Below are positions 59,436 through 64,000 of a DNA stretch of 64,000 bases, in pieces; the first letter of the stretch is position 1; every line of letters starts with the position of its first letter. Source of the DNA: Paenibacillus nanensis (lineage in GTDB: Bacteria; Bacillota; Bacilli; Paenibacillales; Paenibacillaceae). The position numbers were made by a program, and so were the translations under genes. The stretch spans positions 104,541-168,540 of the forward strand of contig NZ_QXQA01000015.1 of NCBI RefSeq assembly GCF_003583765.1, written 5' to 3'. The notes under the pieces are model-generated. The model ran no database searches. It worked only from the letters and a program-made list of their open reading frames with translations, and was not told the DNA's origin.

Positions 59436-60527
59436 CTAACCGGCTCCTTTTTCATGATCTTCCCCGCTTGTTAGTTCCTTTGGCCTCATTGCAACAAGCA
59501 ATACAGCTGGAATGAGAAGCAGGAAGCATACAGCAACCATTGGCCATACACGGTTTAGATTAAAAAGCTGAATGGAGCTCTCGAAGAACCAGATCGAGCA
59601 GACAAAGATCAATAATCCGACTGGGTAAACCAGACGTTGTCCCGACGATTCTGGCACCACCCGCTTGATGCCGTTGCAGACGATAAATATACTATAGCCT
59701 ATTTTTGCGATCATGGCCGGGTACCATATTCCAACAATCGGCAGGTCGAACCGGTCAAGAAAGTCAGTGACCCTAATTTGACGGACTAGCTCATATGTAG
59801 GATACAGCATTCGGGACATGATGGGAATGCCCAGAATGAGCACAGACTGCACGAGAAGGGTTAGCATTGCCAGCGTTCCGAGCAAAAGTCCAAGAGAGGC
59901 ATGTTTGAAACGCAGCTTGCCGTTCGTGAACATAAACGCAATTCCAATAATTTCGCCGAGATAAGGAAGGACGAACCAGCTCCCGATTAATATCCCGGGC
60001 GTATTAAATTCCAGAAAGGGCCTGGCAAACTGTATATCGTACTCACCGAAAAGCACAAACGGTATGGACAACAGTAATAAGAGCAGCAGGATTCCGTATA
60101 TTTCTGTTGCCCTCCCTAGCACCTCCACTCCGCCGTATACAAGAAATACGGCGGAGATCATGACGAGAAATGCAATAACGCCAAGCGGCGTCGTAGGCAG
60201 TAACACGACATTTGTAAAATCGGTTACTAAGCGAAGATCGCGTACCGCTACATAGAAGAAAAAGAGGACATACAGGGCGCTCGTTATCCTGCCTCCAACT
60301 GGGTAGCGATTGATCAAAGCTTGAAACAAGTCTTGCTTCGGAAATCGTCCAAGAACCTTTGTTATCATCCAGATTCCAAACAGAACAACTGCTGCTGAAA
60401 CGATAAGCGATATTCCCACGTGCTGCCTTGCATAATATACCATTTGGGTTGGAACGGTAATGAGCGTCGTAACGAGCGTATAGATGGTGCCGATAATGAC
60501 AATTTGCCGACTTGTAATTTTCTGCAA
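59436..60527 (-). CDS. Spore germinant receptor B subunit (GerAB family)
   Basis: 363 residues from a TTG at 60527, with GAGAGGG about 11 bases upstream; the frame is open further upstream but that part overlaps the preceding small gene, and GerAB proteins normally begin at this point (QKITSRQIVIIGTIYTLVT). Ten membrane spans of the APC-type amino-acid permease fold are seen. The B subunit is thought to bind the germinant in the inner spore membrane. It is the last gene of the operon (A-C-D-B order), and its start overlaps the region just after the D-subunit stop. Confidence 0.92.
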   Translation of the reverse strand: MQKITSRQIVIIGTIYTLVTTLITVPTQMVYYARQHVGISLIVSAAVVLFGIWMITKVLGRFPKQDLFQALINRYPVGGRITSALYVLFFFYVAVRDLRLVTDFTNVVLLPTTPLGVIAFLVMISAVFLVYGGVEVLGRATEIYGILLLLLLLSIPFVLFGEYDIQFARPFLEFNTPGILIGSWFVLPYLGEIIGIAFMFTNGKLRFKHASLGLLLGTLAMLTLLVQSVLILGIPIMSRMLYPTYELVRQIRVTDFLDRFDLPIVGIWYPAMIAKIGYSIFIVCNGIKRVVPESSGQRLVYPVGLLIFVCSIWFFESSIQLFNLNRVWPMVAVCFLLLIPAVLLVAMRPKELTSGEDHEKGAG

Positions 60528-60534
60528 AGAAATC

Positions 60535-60777
60535 TCAGCCCTCTCTAAATACGTTGATCGGCTCAAATGGAACCAATGGCTCCAATTGCTCCAATAGAGC
60601 GCTTGGATAGACGGTCGGCAAGAATGAAGAGAGATAAGCCCAGATGAGGAAGGCTGCAGAGCAAATACCAATCCCCAAATATTTGTTGACGGTATTCGTC
60701 TTCGCAAAATTCCTTCTCTCGATCAGCAGGTAACACATGATGCAGAGAATAAAGGATGCCAGTTGTCCGACATTCAT
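60535..60777 (-). CDS. Small two-TM protein, germinant receptor D-subunit-like
   Basis: 80 residues with two hydrophobic segments (about 5-20 and 33-55) and a short polar tail. It lies inside the germinant receptor operon, overlapping the C-subunit gene by 4 bases (ATGA) and ending 8 bases before the B-subunit start. Small two-TM 'D' proteins occur in several ger operons of Bacilli and tune receptor sensitivity; this position and layout fit, though the sequence itself is too short for a firm family call. Confidence 0.75.
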   Translation of the reverse strand: MNVGQLASFILCIMCYLLIERRNFAKTNTVNKYLGIGICSAAFLIWAYLSSFLPTVYPSALLEQLEPLVPFEPINVFREG

Positions 60778-61946
60778 TTTATTTCCTTCTCCTTTCGCGC
60801 GAACGGCTTCGTAACCGAACCAATATTTTCAATATCGACTTCTGCATGTGCTTCGATACTTATTTCAGGGTACAGCTGTCTCCATTTGGACTTATACGCT
60901 TTCCATACGGCCGGCCTTTTTGTATGCAGCATTCGACCAAAGCCTACCCCATCCGATTTAAGCTTCTGCATCTTTTGGATGCCGCTCTTGATATCCTTTT
61001 CGATTTTTTGCTTCATTTTAGCTTCAAATGCCTCGATATGGGAATGATTAGAAAGCTCGTACTTGGATTCATTCTCAAGAATCGTTCCGATTGCATGCAC
61101 AATGATGCGAAAGCTGATGGTATCGCCTTGAATACGGGGCTCTAGAATGGTGCGGTAATGAAGGAACTGCGCGGTTATTTCCCCAGATCCGTCCGGAGCC
61201 TGGATGCTCACCTCCGGCTCTTTCGCCTGGCCCATAGCCCACAGCACGCCATCGGCTTCCTCTCCATCTAAAAAACCGGCAAGCTTGTTATCCGAAAATA
61301 CGGCTATGCCGTCCATTCGAATCGTTTGCTGAGACTTGACCCCTTGTGCTGTGTTTGTTTTCGTAACATTCACTGCTGGAAGAACCAGATCAACACCTTC
61401 CATTAGCATCACGTTGATCGTGTTTTTTAACGTACGAGGAACTTTCATTGATACGATGGCTAACTCCCGAAGACTTTCGGAAGAGAACATCTCGATCGAA
61501 GTCTTTGTTCCGAGCACATGAACTGCAGGTCCTCTACTTACAATAACGAGCGACGTTAAGCGGTTTTGGGGAATGCGGGCAAGCACATCCATGATGGGCT
61601 CGATTCCTTCACGTGCCAATTCCTCTCCGACTAGGATCGTTCGTCGATGCGAAAAATTGAGTCTGCGTGAAATCCCTTTTTGCTGAAGGCTGTTCGCTTG
61701 GCGAACCGTCTTCGCTGTCCTCGAGTCGATGTACCATCCCTCTTTGCCGGAAGTGCCTCCTCCTCCGCCTTTGCTTCCCCCAAGTTGACCCGGGAGAGCG
61801 ATTTGAATGGTGGCTCTATATTTATCCCCTTCTTTATCAATCGCCGAGCCCATGACAAACGCAACGTCGTTCACTTCTATCCGATCCCAGCAGCCAGTCA
61901 GAAGCATGAGGATGAGAAGCAGACAGCCGATTACACTTACGCGCAT
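60774..61946 (-). CDS. Spore germinant receptor C subunit (GerAC lipoprotein)
   Basis: 390 residues with a lipoprotein signal and lipobox LTGC (LLTGCWDRIEVNDV), the standard GerAC start. The CWD-x-E-ND motif, the RRLNFSHRRTILVGEELA block and the C-terminal third domain (FRIIVHAIGTILEN) are family features. The protein is lipid-anchored on the outer face of the inner spore membrane and is needed for receptor function. A Gly-rich insert (GGSKGGGGGTSG) near residue 60 is unusual. The ATG follows the A-subunit stop by 6 bases. Confidence 0.95.
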   Translation of the reverse strand: MRVSVIGCLLLILMLLTGCWDRIEVNDVAFVMGSAIDKEGDKYRATIQIALPGQLGGSKGGGGGTSGKEGWYIDSRTAKTVRQANSLQQKGISRRLNFSHRRTILVGEELAREGIEPIMDVLARIPQNRLTSLVIVSRGPAVHVLGTKTSIEMFSSESLRELAIVSMKVPRTLKNTINVMLMEGVDLVLPAVNVTKTNTAQGVKSQQTIRMDGIAVFSDNKLAGFLDGEEADGVLWAMGQAKEPEVSIQAPDGSGEITAQFLHYRTILEPRIQGDTISFRIIVHAIGTILENESKYELSNHSHIEAFEAKMKQKIEKDIKSGIQKMQKLKSDGVGFGRMLHTKRPAVWKAYKSKWRQLYPEISIEAHAEVDIENIGSVTKPFARKEKEIK

Positions 61947-61952
61947 AGATGC

Positions 61953-63545
61953 TCACCAGCTTTCTTTCGGGTCTTTAGGTTTGACTCTAGCATTCATTCG
62001 CCTTCGGCCGTTTCGCCCCTTACTCGAAATCGAATCCGGCCGTAGAACCATTCTCCACCAAGGCTGTCGAATGAAGATATCCTTCTGGTCATCCTTGGAG
62101 TAAGGGGTCACTCCGGACAAGTATGGCACGCCGAAGGAACGTAAATGACACAAATGCGCAAGTATCCATACGCTTGCGATGATCATGCCGAATAAGCCGA
62201 ATAAGGCGGCCATAATAAAGATCGGAAATCGCAGCAGTCGCACTGAAATGGCCAGATTAAACCGTGGAATCGTGAAGGAAGCGACACCGGTAACCGCGAC
62301 AATAATAACCATCGGCGCGGAGACGATTCCGGCTTCCACGGCCGCTTGGCCAATGACAAGCGCGCCAAGTATGCTCACCGCTTGTCCTACGGTTTTGGGC
62401 AATCGAATACCGGCCTCTCGCAGCGCCTCGAAGGATAATTCCATAATCAGCACTTCGACCAGCGCAGGAAAAGGGATCGACTCCCTTGCCGCCGCAATGC
62501 TCAATATTAAAGTGGTCGGCAGCATGTCTTGATGAAACGTAATCACCGCTATGTACAAACCCGGCAGGAACAACGCCAAGAACAAAAACACGATTCGAAG
62601 CCAACGAAGGAGGTTCGATATATAATATCGCTCGTAATAGTCCTCACTCGCCTGAAGCATCTGCCATAAGGTGATGGGAGCTACCAGCACGAATGGGGTG
62701 CCGTCAACGAAGATGGCAAATCTCCCCTCGAGGAGCTGCGCGGCAATCGTATCGGGACGCTCGCTGTACTGCATTTGCGGGAAAGGCGAATACGGGCTGT
62801 CCTCGATCAGTTCTTCAATATACCCGCTTTCCAGAACAGCGTCGATTTGGATAGCTTCAAGCCTTTTTGTTACCTCTTCCACGATTTTGGGATCGATAAT
62901 TCCGTCGATATAGGATAATACGATGCTCGTTTGTGTCCGCTCGCCTTTTGTAAAGCTGACGGTCTTCAAATCGGGCGATTTGATCTTAAAACGCAGCAAT
63001 GCCGTATTCACCCTCAGATTTTCCGTAAATCCCTCTCTCGGGCCTCTGACGACCGCTTCCGTTGTCGGTTCCTCGACCCCGCGTCTAGTTCCGCCCTTCA
63101 CGCTGTACATCGCAGCTTGCGCGTAGCCTTCAATCAGCACTACTGCGCTAGAAGTCAGGACGGCGTACACCACATCGCCTAATTGGCTAGTGAGCTCGGC
63201 CTGTGACAACGATATCCATGCCTGATCTAGCGTTTTGGGCTCCGCTGACATGTCTTTAGCCTGGAAATAATGCATTAGAGGGTGTAGGACATGGTCATTT
63301 ATTAGCTGTGACTCTACGATTCCTTCCGTGTAGACAATTAAGGCATCCGTATCGGCGTTTAACTTGATCGGACGGAACACAATATCGGAACACCCGGTGA
63401 AGATATGCTCCAGCCTGCTTTTATTGTCCTCTAATTTTACAGACAACGGTTCCTTCTCCTCGCGCAGCATTTTCAAAGAATCCGTATCGCTGCCTGACGC
63501 ATCTTGTCCGCGTTTTGGATGAAGCTCTCTCCAAAATCGTTTCAT
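61953..63545 (-). CDS. Spore germinant receptor A subunit (GerAA family)
   Basis: 530 residues. A soluble N-terminal domain (1-315) is followed by five or six membrane segments (about 320-480) and a basic C-terminal tail; signature blocks are GRFAIFVDGTPFVLVAP, ESIPFPALVEVLIMELSFEALREAG and ASFTIPRFNLAISVRLLRFP. GerAA-type proteins form the oligomeric ion channel of the germinant receptor. The ATG at 63545 is 15 bases from GGAGG, unusually far; a 4-codon mini-frame (ATG ATT AGG TCA TGA) with the correct spacing overlaps it by 4 bases, suggesting translational coupling. Confidence 0.95.
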   Translation of the reverse strand: MKRFWRELHPKRGQDASGSDTDSLKMLREEKEPLSVKLEDNKSRLEHIFTGCSDIVFRPIKLNADTDALIVYTEGIVESQLINDHVLHPLMHYFQAKDMSAEPKTLDQAWISLSQAELTSQLGDVVYAVLTSSAVVLIEGYAQAAMYSVKGGTRRGVEEPTTEAVVRGPREGFTENLRVNTALLRFKIKSPDLKTVSFTKGERTQTSIVLSYIDGIIDPKIVEEVTKRLEAIQIDAVLESGYIEELIEDSPYSPFPQMQYSERPDTIAAQLLEGRFAIFVDGTPFVLVAPITLWQMLQASEDYYERYYISNLLRWLRIVFLFLALFLPGLYIAVITFHQDMLPTTLILSIAAARESIPFPALVEVLIMELSFEALREAGIRLPKTVGQAVSILGALVIGQAAVEAGIVSAPMVIIVAVTGVASFTIPRFNLAISVRLLRFPIFIMAALFGLFGMIIASVWILAHLCHLRSFGVPYLSGVTPYSKDDQKDIFIRQPWWRMVLRPDSISSKGRNGRRRMNARVKPKDPKESW

Positions 63546-63659
63546 GACCTAATCATTTCACCTCCAGACATGTGCGATTGCCATTTTTTTAGTGTATCCA
63601 TAATGCCCCGAACTATTAGAAAATGCAGCCTGAAGTGTTACATTACTGCCTGATTTCAA

Positions 63660-63708
63660 AACAAAAAAGCCTACCATATCGTTCTATGGTAAGCTTCTAG
63701 AAATCGCG
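63660..63708 (-). terminator. Terminator of the rRNA operon
   Basis: Minus-strand AGCTTACCATAG, loop, CTATGGTAGGCTTTTTT-type hairpin (AGCTTACCATA / TATGGTAGGCT) followed by TTTTTTG, about 120-170 bases beyond the 23S 3' end and before the ger operon. It lies where a 5S gene would be expected. Confidence 0.75.
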
Positions 63709-63768
63709 ATATTTGCGCCTTGAAAACTGGATACGAAAGTTTGCTGAACTTTAGCTTGTAATTGGGGT

Positions 63769-63820
63769 CCCCGCAAAGTATCAGGAATAATCCTCGAAGC
63801 ATTCGCTTCACTTTGTGGGG
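63769..63820 (-). other. Hairpin next to the 23S 3' end
   Basis: CCCCACAAAGT on the minus strand pairs with ACTTTGCGGGG around about 30 bases, beginning 8 bases beyond the 23S 3' end. It may be a processing stem cut by RNase III or Mini-III; this is inferred from position. Confidence 0.4.
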
Positions 63821-63827
63821 TTTCTTA

Positions 63828-64000
63828 GGATAAGCCCTCGACCGATTAGTATTCGTCAGCTCCACACGTTGCCGTGCTTCCACCCCGAACCTATCAACCT
63901 CGTCGTCTTCAAGGGGTCTTACGAATTGGGAAATCTCATCTTGAGGGGGGCTTCACGCTTAGATGCTTTCAGCGCTTATCCCGTCCGTACTTGGCTACCC
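63828..64000 (-). rRNA. 23S ribosomal RNA, 3' end only (continues outside window)
   Basis: The reverse complement of this stretch carries the conserved last part of bacterial 23S rRNA: GGGTAGCCAAGTACGGACGG at the window edge, then GCGTGAAGCCCCCCTCAAG, and near the 3' end GACGAATACTAATCGGTCGA. The gene is on the minus strand and enters from beyond 64000. The exact 3' end is estimated from the TAATCGGTCGAGGGCTTA end typical of Bacilli. Confidence 0.95.

Noticed and set aside
60528..60707. 60-codon N-terminal extension of the GerAB frame
   Set aside because: It is out of character for GerAB (Ser/Arg-rich), fully overlaps the small D-type gene, and the TTG at 60527 gives the usual length.
63580..63606. 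SigG-like promoter upstream of gerAA (GCATT ... CATTATG)
   Set aside because: A weak match only: the spacer is about 16 and the -35 lacks the conserved last base. Forespore control is expected for ger operons but cannot be claimed from this sequence.
1..64000. CRISPR arrays, insertion sequences, prophage or integrated elements
   Set aside because: No regularly spaced repeats, no transposase, integrase or phage structural genes were seen.

Overview
The window looks like chromosomal DNA of a spore-forming, Gram-positive bacterium of the Paenibacillus type. The reasons are a complete spore-germinant receptor operon, a c-di-AMP (ydaO) riboswitch in front of a KimA potassium transporter, a YdjO-type cold-inducible protein, a YesM/YesN two-component pair, strong AAGGAGG ribosome binding sites, frequent TTG/GTG starts, and a very large multi-modular secreted glycan-associated protein. 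The genus is inferred, not proven. I see no prophage, insertion sequence or CRISPR array. Most genes lie on the minus strand.

Layout. 1-6310: a giant secreted modular protein (C-terminus outside the window) with a catabolite-control (cre) box before its start. 6499-13898: an AraC regulator, then a minus-strand carbohydrate-type operon (esterase-like hydrolase, HAD phosphatase, solute-binding lipoprotein, YesN-type regulator, YesM-type sensor kinase). 13923-18556: malate:quinone oxidoreductase, divergent from an ArsR regulator and a four-domain CoA-disulfide/persulfide reductase, with an operator over the -10 box. 18571-25595: SGNH esterase, PspA-like protein with a membrane partner, deaminase, Tag glycosylase, FabF paralogue divergent from an MmyB-type regulator, and a lipoprotein plus an unknown protein. 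25608-30206: PepD, a frameshifted YcaQ-like gene and an Lsa-like ABC-F protein preceded by a convincing transcription attenuator. 30314-33276: small Asn-rich protein, FAH-family enzyme, PlsY-like and GT2 membrane enzymes. 33233-36623: manganese catalase, ydaO riboswitch and kimA. 36701-42458: AA10 LPMO, an unusual protein with two isoprenoid-synthase-like halves, and an erythromycin-esterase family enzyme. 42543-47111: an orphan OppBC-like permease pair, aldo/keto reductase and a MocR regulator. 47066-53489: metE with its LysR-type neighbour, ydjO, gdhA and ddh. 53567-59184: rhomboid protease, SRPBCC protein, GNAT, two MFS transporters and several very small genes. 59186-64000: tRNA-Ser(GGA), the germinant receptor operon gerA-C-D-B, and the 3' end of a 23S rRNA gene whose operon appears to terminate without a downstream 5S gene.

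The most interesting points are: (i) the ABC-F leader, in which an upstream segment is a perfect 14-nt complement of the terminator's loop and 3' arm; (ii) the 794-residue protein at 38609-40993, whose C-half is a textbook farnesyl/polyprenyl diphosphate synthase and whose N-half carries its own pair of Asp-rich motifs; (iii) a metE gene with LysR-type palindromes where an S-box would be expected; and (iv) several tiny genes with excellent ribosome binding sites. All calls come from reading the sequence; no database search was run.
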